Shown one piece after another: positions 10,020 to 23,174 of a DNA stretch of 64,000 nucleotides; the first letter of the stretch is position 1; each line of letters begins with the position of its first letter. Where the stretch lies: the NCBI GenBank assembly GCA_006538405.1, contig BJKQ01000008.1, forward strand, positions 2,480,001 through 2,544,000, given 5' to 3'. This DNA is from Hansfordia pulvinata (lineage: Eukaryota; Ascomycota; Sordariomycetes; Xylariales). The position numbers and the translations under genes were made by a program. Below the pieces are notes generated by a model, which ran no database searches, was not told the DNA's origin, and saw nothing but the letters and a program-made list of their open reading frames with translations.

Positions 10020-12447
10020 GTGTGATCCTTGGGATGGCTTGGGCTCCTGGTGGAGAGAGAAAGAGAGAGGGCTGTCCAGGCTTGGGCAGCAGTCTCAGGC
10101 TTCTTTCTCGGAACTCTGGCTTCTGTGGCTTGGGTGGCAGAGACGAGGACGGTGGCGGGAGCAGGGTCTGTACGGAGATGATCCTGGGATATAACAGAAC
10201 AGAGAGTCAGACACAGGCAGGGGCGGGCGTGTCGGGCGCGCCGGAGGCGAAGACAAGAAAGGCGGGAGGAATGGAGGCGGATGAGAGGGTTGGGCAGTAA
10301 CACTTGGGCTTGGGCTGAAAGATGGAAGGGGAAGTGCAGAGTTGGGCACGCAAAGGGGAGCTGCGGGTTTTATTGTCTTCGCCCTCGACGGGGCAGCGAC
10401 GGGGCAGGAACGGGGCTGGGACGGCACGCGCGATGCAGGCCCATCCCGGCCAGCGACGCGCCTGCCCCGGTCCATTCGATTGGAGGAGGAGGTGTGAGGT
10501 GCTGCTTCCAAGTTGAGCTGCTGTCGTGGCCGCCCCGCCAGGCCTGTTTGGGCAGGCGCCCCTACCTGGTAGCCCCCTACCCCTCTCGGGGGTTTCCCCC
10601 CCCCGGATGCACCCCCTCCCGGTTACGATAGAGGCCTTCGGGTGGTTCGCCCCCCGGAGGCACTGACTTTACGAGAGGTACGTAGGTACTCGTACTCGAG
10701 GGCCTGCGCGTCCGCACACCGCCAGAATTGCTTTTGCTCACGTCGCCGCTGCTGATTCGCCCACCTGAGGCCATCGTGATGATTCCCACACACTCACACA
10801 CACCCACGACACTTCGCACACCGCAACCCTGTCCGCACCCACGCCCCGGCGCCTCTCCCCCTCCGCCTCCGCTCGCCCGCCCGCCTGCCCGCTGTTCCTA
10901 TTCGGCCCTCACCTCGCCCACGTGTCAGGCCTTTCTGTGCGCTGGCCGGCCTCTTCTGCGGCCGCCATAGGCCGCGCTTCCATCGCCTGGCTCGCGCCCT
11001 CGCCCATTGGACTATTGTCTTGTCTAGCAGGGGTAGCCCGCGCGCCATGTGGAGGGCCGAGTGCGCTCGACAGCCTATTAAACCGCCTTCCGCCATCGTG
11101 CCGCGACACGACGAGCCTCTGCCTGCCTCAGCCTGCAGTGACAACTCAGCATTGCAGGGCTGCAGACAGGGGGGTGCCATGCAGCCAATCTCGCGTTCCC
11201 CATGCGTGCGCTGTCGAATCCAAGTCTTTCGTCACTTTCGTCACCTCCGCCACCTTGTCGTCAGCCTCTATCTGTCTCTCTTCTCCTCTCTATTCTTTAT
11301 CTCTGTGTTATTCTGTTTTGCCTCTGACGACTGCATTTCTCTTGCTTTGAGTCACAGCTGGCTGGCCGACCCCCCCTCCTCTGTCTCTACTCGTAACTAC
11401 TCTCTGCCCCTTCTCTCTTCCCCTTGGCAGCCTACGTCTCTCGCTTCTGTAGCCTCAGGTGGCTTAGTACGCACCTCTTCAGGAGACGGCTTTGGTGGGG
11501 AATCGCCATTGCCAGCCCTCTTAGCTTACGAGGACGGACAGCGCATCCAAAGAATGACGAGGCGAGAGCAAGAGAGTCCGGGTGAGGGGGAGCTACGAGT
11601 ATGGGTCCTTTTGCGCGGAATACGCAGAGGCCCGGAGGCTGCACTGCCTTGGCAGTCAGCAGGCTTCTTGGAGTCAATACTCGTCGTAAGATGCACGCGC
11701 CTCACCTTGCCCTACCCTATCCCTACCCTACCCTGCCCTACCCTACCCCGACCTGATCCTAATCAATAAATCCATACCTGAGTGGTCCGTGTCTTGTTCG
11801 CGTGTGTCGCCTGCTTTTTTGGTTCATCATCCCCTAATAAGAGTGTCGTGCACAAGGGAATTTGGTGAATCAAATGTCAGCATCCGGGACATTTCCTTAA
11901 CACGAATACGCTGCAGAATATCCGACGCCAATCTAATGAATGAGATGAGATGTTCCAGCCGCAGTCTGATCTCACCACACCGGTCGACTAGTGCACGGCC
12001 ATCATCATGCCCGCCCTGTGTGCTGCGCTCTGGGGACAGGCACTTGCACAAACGACCGACCTGGACGCGTACTCGTAGGTCGGCATTTCTCGCAGCTTTG
12101 CCACACACGCACACACACATACACACACACACGCCCACGACTCAAGGGGGTCGGCAGGCAAGACGTGCGGCTTTCGGACCATGACCAGCACGAGTAATGT
12201 GATCTTTGGCGGTGAGGGCGAGCGGGCGAACGTGCAGACTCGACTGCGTGGACAAGGCTCGGGCAGAGTTGAGCAGCTTGACACCGCGAGTGCTCTGTGG
12301 CTGGTCAGCGATCTGTGGCTTGCTTGTCGACGCCTCGTGGCTCATCCATCTGCCTCTCGCGTAACTTATCTCGCTCAAGCGAGCCGCTCAGTCTGCGTCG
12401 CCTTGCCTTGTGCTCCACCAGCGGCTTCCCCTCCGTCCCCACAAGCC
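10020..12447. other. Intergenic, promoter side of the C2H2 gene
   Basis: No gene supported. Contains a CA run (about 12103-12133), a degenerate CCCTA array (11709-11752, listed separately) and TACTCGTA words at 10686, 11388, 11594 and 12070. Developmental regulators of filamentous fungi often have promoters and leaders several kilobases long, so part of this may serve the C2H2 gene; that is inference. Confidence 0.45.
11709..11752 (+). repeat. Degenerate CCCTA telomere-like array
   Basis: About eight copies of CCCTA or CCCTAC/CCCTG follow each other. The unit resembles the fungal telomere repeat CCCTAA but lacks the second A. It is internal, not at an end, and may be a relic of break repair or simply a microsatellite. 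Confidence 0.6.
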
Positions 12448-13432
12448 CTATCCGTAGCCTCCCCCGCACATCTCGGCCAGCTCCAGGTCGTCGCCCGAGT
12501 CATCTAGCAGGGCGAACATAGCCAACACTGGCTGAGCCTGTGCCCACGAATACACGTATAAATTCAATGCCAGGCTGGCCCGGCGTATCTTGTGCGTGAA
12601 TGCCGTTCGGGGCTCGCTCAGCTGGCTGGTCTCATCAGGGCTCGACGCCCCGGTCGCCTTGGTGGCGCGAGCCCCAAGCATGACGGCCCAGAACCACAGC
12701 GGAGCGTTGTACTCCTCCATCTCTAGGGCCGTCTGGTCTCTCTCGGCATCTGCAAGCGCCTGCTCAATGCACCAAGTCACCAGAAGCGGCCTAACGGTGC
12801 CCCGCCGCAGCACGACCCGGATGTGCAGATGACACATAATGGAGCTGGTCCTGCTCCGGCCTACCGACTTCAACACGGAGTTGTTGGGCCCAGCCGCCTT
12901 GCTCAGAGGATCGCAGTGATAGCCCGGCGCAGACGATGCATCTGACACGTCAACGGGCCCACTGAGAGCGAAGGTGTTCAGGTTGAAAATGGGGCTCAGA
13001 GCCATGGCGAGCAGCGAGAAGCCCAGAGCGTGGCGAGGTGAATCGGTACGGCTAAAGTTAAAACATGTTCCAACTTCCAGGCGGGCCGAGCCGCCATTCT
13101 TCGGGCCGCCCTGTCGTCGTCGACAGGGACATTGTTTATTTCTTTCCAACTTCGGTCACAAACTTGCTTTATAAAGTTAACGCGGGCCCTGATCCGGTCA
13201 GTCCGCCTCCGTCCAATGCGGCGGCCGCCGTTGATACCACTGCATTTTGAGGCCGTTGGGACTTTTGCATGCCGCGAAGCCTCTCGAAACGGAGCCTTCG
13301 GGGACATGTCTCCACCACGGCCAGGGCGACGATTGCCGTGAACAAATCGTCGCTGGCTGCGGCATGTCGCCCCTCTGCCAGCTGCTGCTTAAAAGACCCA
13401 AGGCCCTTGCCACCCAGGTGCAGATACGACAT
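12448..13432 (-). pseudogene. Degraded gene for a fungal transcription-factor-like (middle homology region) protein
   Basis: Three pieces in different frames on the minus strand look like successive parts of the C-terminal domain of fungal transcription-factor-like proteins. The first (from 13432) reads MSYLHLGGKGLGSFKQQLAE and then FTAIVALAVVET, matching the family's helix pair before an RGLxxMxxxRGG motif. The next part only makes sense if read in two other frames (NGLKMQWYQR; then RIRARVNFIKQ). The third (13012-12448) has MEEYNAPLWFWAVMLGARA and ends at a TAG at 12448. I could not connect these with GT-AG introns of matching phase. No DNA-binding Zn2Cys6 cluster is visible upstream to 14130. 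A decayed gene, or one with several sequence errors, is the simplest reading. An intact gene with unusual introns is possible. Confidence 0.4.
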
Positions 13433-16400
13433 GTGGAATCGCTCGGCACTGCCGGCCGTATCGTCGGAGTCGTCTTGATTGAAAGCCGTTCGGCTTCAGG
13501 CATATCTGCAGGCTGGGCACAGAGGCCCGGCTGGTCAGGGGCTGGCCATCGAAGCACAGCAGGTGACCCGTCAACTGACAATTTTGTCGACTTGCTGCCA
13601 CCGGTCGACACTTGCTCTCCCGTCTCCCGAGCTCCCTGTAGTGCAGTCATCAGGTGGGCACTGTGCAGGAACCCTTGGTGTGAGGGGGCCTTCCTGGCGC
13701 CTGCTCGAGTATCAGCATGGTGGCGATCCCACCCGATGTCCTTGCGAGGGGACTGTGAACTGACACGGATGGTATGCAGGACCTTGGTGTGGCAAAGAGA
13801 TTGAACGCCCCCTGTGCCTCCTTTGAAAGGAGAATCAGCCTGCTGAGCAGAGGGTTTCTTGGAGTCGCATCGACGAGCGAGCGGCCTCTTGACTATGGTC
13901 CCTGGACTCGTGGTCTGGGGCGATCCCGTTGAGCCGCGCCCTGATTCATCATCGTCGGAATATTTGCAGTCCGAGCCGTGTTCCAGGCCAAGTGAGCTGT
14001 CATGTGGAAGACGGTGAGCAGGCGAGCGGACGTTCGGCGATGAGAGGTAGCAACATGACAAGCGCCCGACGCCCCGGACGGGCGTGAGACGCACAAGAAA
14101 CTCAACCAAAGAGGCCCTTTCTCGTTGCATCCGGGGTGCTTCTGCTTGCTATGCATTTGGCAGGCATCGGTCAGTCGGTGGCATCCTGAGCAAGCTAAAC
14201 CGGAATTCTGTCCCTTCTAGCCTTGTCTCCCAGGCCATCTTGACAAGCTGGCGAACGCCAGGCCATGCGGCCGCATACGCCGCCGACTTACCAAACGGTG
14301 CATCCGTGTCGAAATCTGCAATGGAACTTGGGCTTCATCTTGTTGACCGAAGCTCCGGCCACAGTCCGTGGGAAACGGCACGCCTACTGGTGGACGCGAA
14401 GAGTCTTGCTGTGGGCGGCGTGGATCCTCTGTCGATGGGTACCCGGGGAGGGCTCCTGGGATTGCGTGATTCGTCTTTCCTGTCGGGCAAGAAGAGAAGG
14501 ACATGGCACGGCGCGAGCACCGCTGGGAATATCTGTGAGTCGGCTTTTTTTTTTTTTCTTTTGAGACCTGGGCGGTGGATGAACAGCAGCCCAGACATGC
14601 GAAGGCTCACGCCGGTCCCAACGGCGACGAGGAGCATGAAGGTGACGACGACAATTGACGGAAAGGGGGGCAGAGTGCTGGAGCTGACGCTGACCATCCC
14701 CTCCCGAAAATCCGTCATATTGAGTCTCAGCCGAGGACGACATACAACAGCAGAAATGGCTTTGTACGGCGGAGGCTTTCAAGCGAATGAGGCGTGGTGG
14801 CGCCTGTCAACTTCGTTCTTCGTCCTTTCCTTTCCTGTCTTTTCATCTATCTCTCTCTTCTGCGTCAGCTCGCGGCCGGCACCTCAGTGAGCTGAGCGCC
14901 TCTTGACGCAACGGCCCGAGTTAGCAGGCGTATCATGCCCCTGCTGGGTTCCATCCGATGTTTGTATGGGTAGCGTCAGGCTGGTGACACCCACGGGCGG
15001 ACGGGCTGGGCCGAGCGTCAGGTGGTTCTCGAGTCGGCAGAGGTTGCCGGCATCAGCTGGCAGCTGCAGGTCAGCGCCCCATGACGATGCTGACTAAGTG
15101 TTCCCCGCGTAGACCATGCACACCCGGTTGCAAGATTGATCAGTGAGGAAGCTGGGTCAAGTCAGGTCAATCAAGGATGGCTGTCATTATCAGGACTCAA
15201 CTGAATTTCGAATCGCAGGTGGCCTCTACAAAGACATCAAGACATCGGTCTGCCTCACAGCGAGATAGGTAGGGACACTGATGAACTGTGACTCGACTTT
15301 GTACGATCGGACGCGGAAGCAGGCGGGTGTCACGTGCCCGGGTCGCTGTCTCAGATAATGTGCAAGTTCCTCCCACACCTTCGGGCGGCAGGCAATCGTG
15401 AGATTATCAGGTCCAGCACTGCGTGTCGGATAGACGAATAACCAAGTCACGATATGCAAAAGCGAAAGCCTGCTGCAATCCGGATTATTCACTTTTGGAG
15501 CGGCCGCGGGTTGTCAGTCGTCATTTATCAGTTGTCCGAATGACAACGCTCGAAGGTCTGCGGACGGCTTCGAGTCAGAGGTCGTGAGTCGGTTGGTATT
15601 TCAGGAGCGTGGCACGGCCGTGGCCTTCGAGTGGTCCTGGTGCTTCTTCCGACTGAGCTTCTCTCTGGAAAGAGCTCCATGACACAGTTGGTTCTCGTAC
15701 ACACGAGCACGGAGCACAGGACGCTGCCAGGGCTGACGGGATGTTTATTTGTGTCAGAGGCACGGCTGAGGATGATGCCCGCGCGCGTCCATCAGGTCCC
15801 CATCGGCGGCGCAAGAGCCGCAACGCCCCGGGGCCCGAGCGTGATGGTGGTGGCCCTTTCATCAGATGGCCACGGTCATTCTTATCCACCAAAGGACAAG
15901 AACTCGCACTCCGACTCTGCTGTGGGAGGAAGGGTCGGCTTGTCACGTGCGTGTCAGAATACTCGGCGGCTGCACATGTTAAGGCAACGCAACGAAGAGG
16001 AGAAGCCAAGCGAAGTCGGACGGAGGAGAGAACGTCGGTGCATGAGCCGTGGGACACGGATCGTGAGCTAACGAGCTAACTCATATAGTCCAGCGACATT
16101 GTGCTCCGACCGAGCGCCCGCGTGCGATTTCCAGTTAGACTGAGGTGACAAAGGGAAAAGGGAGGACTACTTTACCTGAGGCAAGCAACAAAATGCCCAG
16201 GGTACTCGTATGCAGACGGCGGGCGGGCATGGGATCCATTGGAGTCTATACGGCAACGGAGCAGAACGAAGCGAGGCGAGCACCTCCGTATTATTATCAA
16301 CTAACCGCGATGGGCAAACCCACGTTGGAGGGGCCAGCATCGGAAGAGCCCAACTCCACACATCCATCGATCGCCCTACTTTTGCTACCTCATTACCTTA

Positions 16401-18555
16401 CCTTGTGTAGGTACGTACGTACGGTACATGTACCCTGCCTGATTTATTCTCTCGGGACCTTATTACGTGCCCAACATTGAAGTCTCCACGTCCGTGCTCG
16501 GAGTCGCGAAACGGATTTCGAAGAGACGGTATCGACGAAAGGCCCGGCTCCATCTTCAGCTGGTACACTGGATGTAGAGAGGTCCATTAGGTACCTTAGG
16601 TAGGTGTACCTATGGTATCTAGGTACTCATAGAAAGTATCTGTAGTAGGTACCCGTGCAGGCAGGTCCATCTCTCATCAGACGAGTGGAAGGTTGGATGT
16701 CTCCAGCATGGACTGGCTCCACATGGGTGAGAATGGAAGGGAAGGCAGGCACGGCAGGGAGGCAGGGAAGGAAGGAACCGGAGCTGCTGCGATGGGGAAG
16801 GCGCAATGATACGGTGATGTTCAACGTTGGCCCGCCTCGTCCAGCCTCGCCTCTCTTCTCTACCTCCACTCATCATCATCGTCAACCTCGTAGGTTGTTG
16901 CGGAGCACGAGTACTCCGTGGAAGGGGGGAAGGAGAAAAATCCACAGCCGCCGCCACCACGACCTCATCACCGCAAAACCACCATGAGCGCAGCGTGCGT
17001 CAATGCCGGGCGTCAGTCAGTGGACCCGTTGGGCCGGATTGTCGCCCATGCTTCTGCCCGACATCTCGTCACGTTTCCGGCCACATAGCGTCACCGCTAA
17101 TCACTCGCAGGGAAGACCCTGCATCGCCGCCAACTAGACCCTCGAGAACCACGATGCCACCCGAAGCGCCCGCGCCGCCCCCTCTTCCCGAATGCGGCCA
17201 TCTCGTCTTCGCGAGCCCTCTGGGGCGGCGACTTGGTTGGAACCTGCGTGCCCAATGGCTACCCGAAGCTGACCCTGATCCGTGGGGGGAGGAGGGGAAC
17301 AGCCAACCGTTTGCGGCTCCCCTTGCCTTCTTTCCCCACCCCTTTCCCCTTATACCCGGGCTCTTCTTCGTGAGAGAACGCATGCCCGCCCGTCCAAGGT
17401 CAGTCGGTTGGTATGAAACAAGAATGGCCCGGCTCCCTGAATCTGCGGCCGCGCCGGGATGGCCCCGGCTACCCTCGACTGATTTTCTGATGTGGCCTTC
17501 GCCTTGCCATCTACAGGTACGAGCAGCCCTTTGTTTTTTTTCCCCTTCTTCCTTTTCGTCGATCTCCCCGCCCAATGCCTCCAACAAGCAAGCGTTGACG
17601 CCACGCCAGGCTCGGCCCTAGCTGACAGGCGCCCGAGAGACCAGAGAGCCGCCGCACGACGGGGCGCCGGCGGGCCCTTTCTCTATCTATGTCCCCCCCT
17701 AAAAGTGCAGCGTGCGGAGTGTATCCGTAGTGTGGATATGCGTGTGACCCCCCTTTCGTGCTCCGTACTCCGTAAGGCACGCAGGTGGGCAAGCAGCTTG
17801 GTACGAGTACTCGTAGTAGGTGGTTCTGCTTGGGCACCACACTGCAGCAAACCCTTGAACACCCCTAGTTCTCCGGCAGAATGGGCTCGCCGTGACCCCG
17901 GCCGCGGTCCGGGAGGTGCCCTGTTCGCGGGGTGAATAGGCTCTCACATAAACAGTCTCTAATCAAGGTGGCGAGTGCAGATTGCTCAGCTATCCCGACA
18001 TAAAGACCCGCCAGCTCAGACACGGACCGGCACACAACCATGAGCTTGGGCACATAACCCGGACCTGTTGATTTGAGAGAGACCGCAGACCACAAACAGC
18101 AGACCAACAAGGGCCGAGCCAAGACAGAGACGATTGTGCCCAAGGAAAACCATGAGTGTTGTACCGTAATCGACTCGCGATCAGCACCTCCACGTCTTTT
18201 CGTTTCCAAGCCTTCGATTTTGCTTCTTTCCCCAGCCCTTCCCCCGCGCCCTCGCAGCAATCTCACCGCCGCATGAGCCTTCTCGAATCCAGCTGCGGAT
18301 ACTAGCCGCGTGAATCCCAGGATCTTAGGAGGCCCTGTTAAGCTTCGTCCCGTTGCCAGACATCTGTCGGGCTGCCAAACGGCTTGCTCCTTAGACGGAT
18401 CGTGGGCATATACAATTACACCTCCAGGTTCTCAAACGAGAACCTCTCTCCCTGTCTCTCTCTCTCCCCATTATAGAAGTTTCATCTTCGGCCGACTTTC
18501 CCAAACTCGAATCGAAACAAAGCCTCCCGGTGGCTCACATAGCCCACCGTACAAG
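13433..18555. other. Long intergenic stretch
   Basis: No gene supported. An open minus-strand frame of about 310 codons (13198-14130) overlaps the degraded gene and could contain its N-terminus, but shows no recognisable domain. A T run lies at about 14546-14558. Between 16580 and 16670 there is a dense patch of TAGGTACC/CTTAGGTAGG words, and TACGAGTACTCGTA lies at about 17805. From about 18440 the sequence is CT-rich, as expected for a leader of the following gene. Confidence 0.5.
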
Positions 18556-19975
18556 ATGCCGGCAATGACTAACGGACCATGGAACTCCTCTCGCAGGTGG
18601 GTAGTTGCGCCATGTAGTGTCGGATACCATGTTGCTGATACCCTTCCCAAGCTATGTCTACAATGATAGTCTGTTCCAAGACAGCCCGTACGATGCCTAC
18701 CAAAGGGCAGGGTGAGTTCGAGCGCAGCCCATTCATCCAACCAGTGGACTTATCCAGCCAGAACGGGATGCTGACACGTTACGGAAAAAGCGCCTCTTAC
18801 TCCTGCGGTTCGTCCTCCGCGTACGGCGGCGGCGGCGCCCTGATCCGCAGCGACTCCTACTCGACCTCCCCCGTCTACGCGTCCGCAGCGTCGCCCGGTT
18901 CCTACCTTGCGTCTGGTGGTGCGTACGGTTCGTACAACAGCGCCAACTCACAGAGCTGGGATGGAGCGAGCCGTTACTCTCCATCGGACTCGGTGGACGA
19001 CATTCTGGCGTCGCCTAACGTCTCAGATTATGCCCTGGACAGTGGCAGCGGCGCGGCGGCGTCGTCGGTCACCCACAAGTCGAAAAGCGGCAACGCGACG
19101 GGTAGCCGGAGCAGCCGCTCGTCGCAGCGCAAGCCATCTAACCGCGACGAGTTCGATGGCCCGCACCAGTTCCTGCAGCGGCCCCCTCCCGACTACATGG
19201 CTATGCAGGAGCGCGAGCTTCCTCACCTCCCGACCAACCTGCTAGTTCAGGAGCAAGACAGCGTGTTGGCTCAGGTCAACGACCGCCTGTCGCAATGCGC
19301 CTTCGACTTCGTGGCAAAGTACCAGTTCCCGATCCCGCTCACTCAAGACATGAGACCTGTGAGTTGCCCCCTCCCCCTCCCCTTGTAAGGCACTTCCAAT
19401 TCGGGACCCGTATTGAGGTCAGCAGTGCAGCTCTTCGTGTGATGGGTTCGCTGACAGTTCCTACGCTTCTCAGGTTGAGCGGCCACAAGACCGTGAGTGG
19501 ACGGAGTGGGTGTACCTGCTGAAGCGTCTGGCCACCAAGAGGCGGATCCCCGCGCGTGTGCTCTACAATGGCCAGATAAAGCAGCTCGTCACGATCCTCG
19601 AGAACTCGCTGGAGATGAGACACGCGGCCAAGCACCAGTCGCGGCCCCTGAAAGATGACCGTAACGTGAGTTGAGCCGAGCGAGTAAAACAACCCGAGAT
19701 GGCAAGCCAGCTAATGCCGTGGGCAGATTCTCCAGCTCATCAGCGCTGGAATACAGGTTGCGAAGATACTCAAGGATGCTCCAGCCAGTGAGTCGCCGCT
19801 TCTCTCCCTACCGCGACGAATGCAGAAGACGGGCTCGAAGAACGTCCCGCTTTGCCTGTGTCCAATTGCTAACCACTCTTCCTCGCCCACAGTGCAGTAC
19901 CTTGACAGCCTATACATTTCGACTGAACAGCAGATTCAAGAGCGGAGCACCGTCTCGACAGTGCGATTCCGCTAA
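18556..19975 (+). CDS. Conserved Pezizomycotina protein of unknown function, Ser/Tyr/Gly-rich N-terminus and helical C-terminus
   Basis: Best model has six exons: 18556-18596, 18652-18711, 18791-19358, 19474-19665, 19727-19787 and 19893-19975, about 334 residues. All phases agree. The last three introns have GTGAGT donors and TCAG, GCAG and ACAG acceptors; two of them have CTGAC or GCTAAC branch sites. The first two introns use AAG acceptors and are less certain: starting at 18654 without them would also be open, and a 46-base version of intron 2 is possible. The N-terminus has SYVYNDSLFQDSPYDAYQRA. Residues about 35-160 are rich in Ser, Gly and Tyr and look disordered. From about 165 the protein becomes ordered and conserved-looking: AFDFVAKYQFPIPL, WTEWVYLLKRLATKRRIPAR, NSLEMRHAAKHQSRPLKDDR, LQLISAGIQVAKILKDA. 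I do not recognise an enzymatic motif. The ordered part looks like a helical interaction domain; that is inference. Confidence 0.75.
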
Positions 19976-22900
19976 CGCCGGCCGCCAAACGCGAGAAGCA
20001 ACCATGGCATTACGTTCAAGGGGCTCAGTTCTGGAGGCTTTGCTAGAAGAACTCCGCCTGAGACCCCAACAACCAAGAGGGGGACAAGCGACGGCAGGCA
20101 TGAGGATTTTGCCCTTCTGCTCTGCCCGCCCCTCCTCGCATATTACGTTTAAAAGTCGTGCTCTAATCCCCGGAGACGGAGCACGCATCATGATGGACGC
20201 TGGACAGTGTTGTCCCAAGTCCATGACGCAACGAGACGCCACGATGTGTAACGATTAACGAAATTTCTCATATTTTCTCCTTTCTCTTCCCTGGCAGCAT
20301 ACGACATCACAGCACGCGATGGGCCGAAGCTTTGAAGCGAACACAGGGCGAGCCGGTGCGCCGCAAGTCAACCCTTTTTCACCTTTTATTTTTGAGTGTC
20401 GCATGGCGAAGCGACACGGGATCGACATCAGAACCTTTGGAGGCACAGACTGATTCTTATTTTCTTTTACCTCGCCGCTTCCTATCAAATATAATCGCGG
20501 CAAACGAGCCGGACACACAGACACATCTTCATGGTGCCACACGATCACTTGACTTGCGTCGGGCATCGAGCGGTGCGGAGTCTAGGCGCGCTGGCTCAAG
20601 GGGAAGGGCGATCGGGGTATCCGGACCTTGGATGAGCCAAAGCGTGACGGAGCACGAACATGTACGGTTGGGCAGCCATGTCCGACATGGACGGACCTAT
20701 GGACGGGGCGGGCGGATGAGCTACGGAGTTATGAGTATCGGTTGGACGCCAACACCCGAGCAGCCAAACCGCGAGTGCACATACTCGCAGGCCCATTCAT
20801 TACGGATACAGCATGCCCATAAGGGCCCTAATAAGCCTTCGCTGGAGCAAGCCACACTTTGCGCTCAGCTATTGCCTAGGAGCACAGGCATAGAACGGAC
20901 AAGGAGGATTGGGCCGGATGGGGCCCTAATTACACGCATAACGTATGCTATTGCGATCCCGCAAAGGAATCAGAATCCTTAATAAGCGTCCGCGTTGCTT
21001 GGCCGGCAATGGCCGTATCTGCATTCATAGCATGAATGCGGTGACTGATGAATGGATATCACATCCATGGCTCCATGGTGCCAGCGCGCCGGAAGGTGAT
21101 TCTTATACTCGCATCTCGCAGTGTGGGCGCCCACAGCAGCAAGAATCTGTACTCGTACTTGTACTCGTAGACGCCGTGGCGCCCGTGTGGTGGTGGGCTC
21201 GGGCGTTCTCGAAGCTGTCATACCCGGGCTACATTTGCGGGTCTTGTTTCCTGAAATAGAACAGCAGACGGGATACTCCAGTCGTACTCCGTCCAAATCT
21301 CCAACGTCTACGTACGAGCACCCCGTACAAGTAGCTCTCCGTCCTTTGCTGAGCCTGAAGGACGAGTACGTGCGCTTCTGGGTAAAACCTTCATAAAAGC
21401 GTGGACCAGTCGAGTCAGGCTGGCATCTGCCCAGGCATGCCAGGGTCCACGCAGCTGCTGGACCGTCTCGTCACTTCATAGCGGGCTGCTTACGATACTC
21501 GTACGCAAAACCCCTGAGATTTGCCACTGGAGAGAAAATCGTAGAAAAGAGCGCCCATCATACTCGTAAAGGGGTCCGTTGGAAGCAGCAGCATGGAAAG
21601 GGGCCTGCCTGCCTGCCACACAGCACCACACACACATGTCTGGTGGACGGATACGGGTGATGAGTACGATAGTCGTAAGCGCAAAGGGGAAGAATGGAGA
21701 CAAGAGACCCGATGGCAGACGAGAGACTTGACCGAGGCCCCTGACTCCTCTTCCCTGTCCATCGCTGATCAGGGAGATACCTGTGAGTGGCTCATATGAT
21801 CTCAGCCAATGCTGAGGGCGAGTGTTGCGGAAACTTGGCAAGCGCCGCTTGAGTTGTACGAGTACATACCTAGGTACTCTGGGTACTCGTAGGTTTACTC
21901 GTAGGTAGGCTTCTTCCATGTGGTAGTCGCTGACCTACCCTCTTGTACTTCAATTGCACTCGCATTCTGGTGCTTTCCCATCTCTCGAATCAAAGCTCCC
22001 TATTTCCGATCTGGGCACGGGCGCATATTGAGTTCGCCCACGCCATCGGACGTGCGCGAACGAGAGCTTTCACACGCACAACGACCTGCCAACATTCTGC
22101 AGTGCCAGTCACAAACACTGGCGCAGCTCCTGCGGTGATCGCAAAGAGGCCGGCGGCGCGGACCCAGGGCGTGGCAGGCACGCAGGAAGCTGGCAGGCTT
22201 CCACGGCGTCGGGGCCGCGGGGCTGGGGGCTCTCGGTGTCGACAAGGGGTCGACCGTGGGATCGACCGAAGCCCGTTGTGGCTAGCGGTCTCTATCCCTA
22301 TCGGTCGGTCGCCCGGACAGGCATAGCGCTCTTTGGGGGCGTGTGGGCGAGCCCCCGTTCGTTCCCCCCCATGTACCACCACCCCGCGGGCAACACCCTT
22401 AAAGCAGGCACAGTCCTGTGTGCCCGCGCCCGTGCTTGCCCAGGTTGTACTTCCATGCCGCAGGAAACAGGAAGGCACTTACACGCAACCACGGGCTACT
22501 ACCACCACCACCGCCGCCGCCGCTATCGACCGACGACTCGCTACTGCCGCGTCTCAATATAGCTCGACTGCTGCTACGTGGGACTCTTGTCGCCTCCCTC
22601 TTCTCCAGACGACACCGCTTACCCGCTCTCCCTCTCTCTCTACCTCCCACCCGCGCCTCTCTGCACCACCTGTACAGCTGATACGCCGGCTCACCCGCAC
22701 GGGCGACCGACTTAGTGACTGGACGCGCAACTCGACCCGGCGAGGCATTTTTCCATCGCTTCGCTTGTCCTTGGTCCTGTTACAGATGCGACGGGGATTG
22801 CGATTGCGCCTCGATTAAATCATCACTTCCGGCGACTTCCACCAAGCAAAGCAAGGCCCAGGCGGACCCGGATTCTGTCAGACCGGCTTGCATCATTCTG

Positions 22901-23174
22901 TCTGCGCCTTTCCTCCCAGGCCCAGTCCAGTGCCTGGACCCAGATTCGCCCCGGATTCCAGTCTGGGCGAGACGCGGCGCGACCGGGTGGCCCTTCGGCT
23001 TCTGCCCTTTGCCTGACGAGGCAATTCTTTTCCTGTCCATCCAAACATATTCTTGTCCCAGGGCCCAGTATTACGCCTGAAGGGTTTTTGCCTGGTCCTG
23101 CTCGCGTGGCTAATAACTGCAAATCTTTTATTATAACGTCGGCGGCGCAAACGTCAAAAATAAACACAGTCAAG
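19976..23174. other. Intergenic region
   Basis: No gene supported. TACGAGTA/TACTCGTA words are numerous between 21148 and 21900, including two adjacent copies at 21149-21170. A CCG/ACC run lies at about 22500-22530. The last 500 bases (CT-rich, followed by CAAGATGGCG) are the promoter and leader of the Zn2Cys6 gene. Confidence 0.5.

Noticed and set aside
15226..15492. 88-codon minus-strand frame with a protein-like composition (KVWEELAHYLRQRPGHVTP)
   Set aside because: Begins without an ATG, is isolated, and I could not extend it by introns or connect it to a family.
16827..17621. 264-codon plus-strand frame
   Set aside because: Pro/Arg/Ser-rich low complexity without introns or similarity; likely chance in GC-rich DNA.
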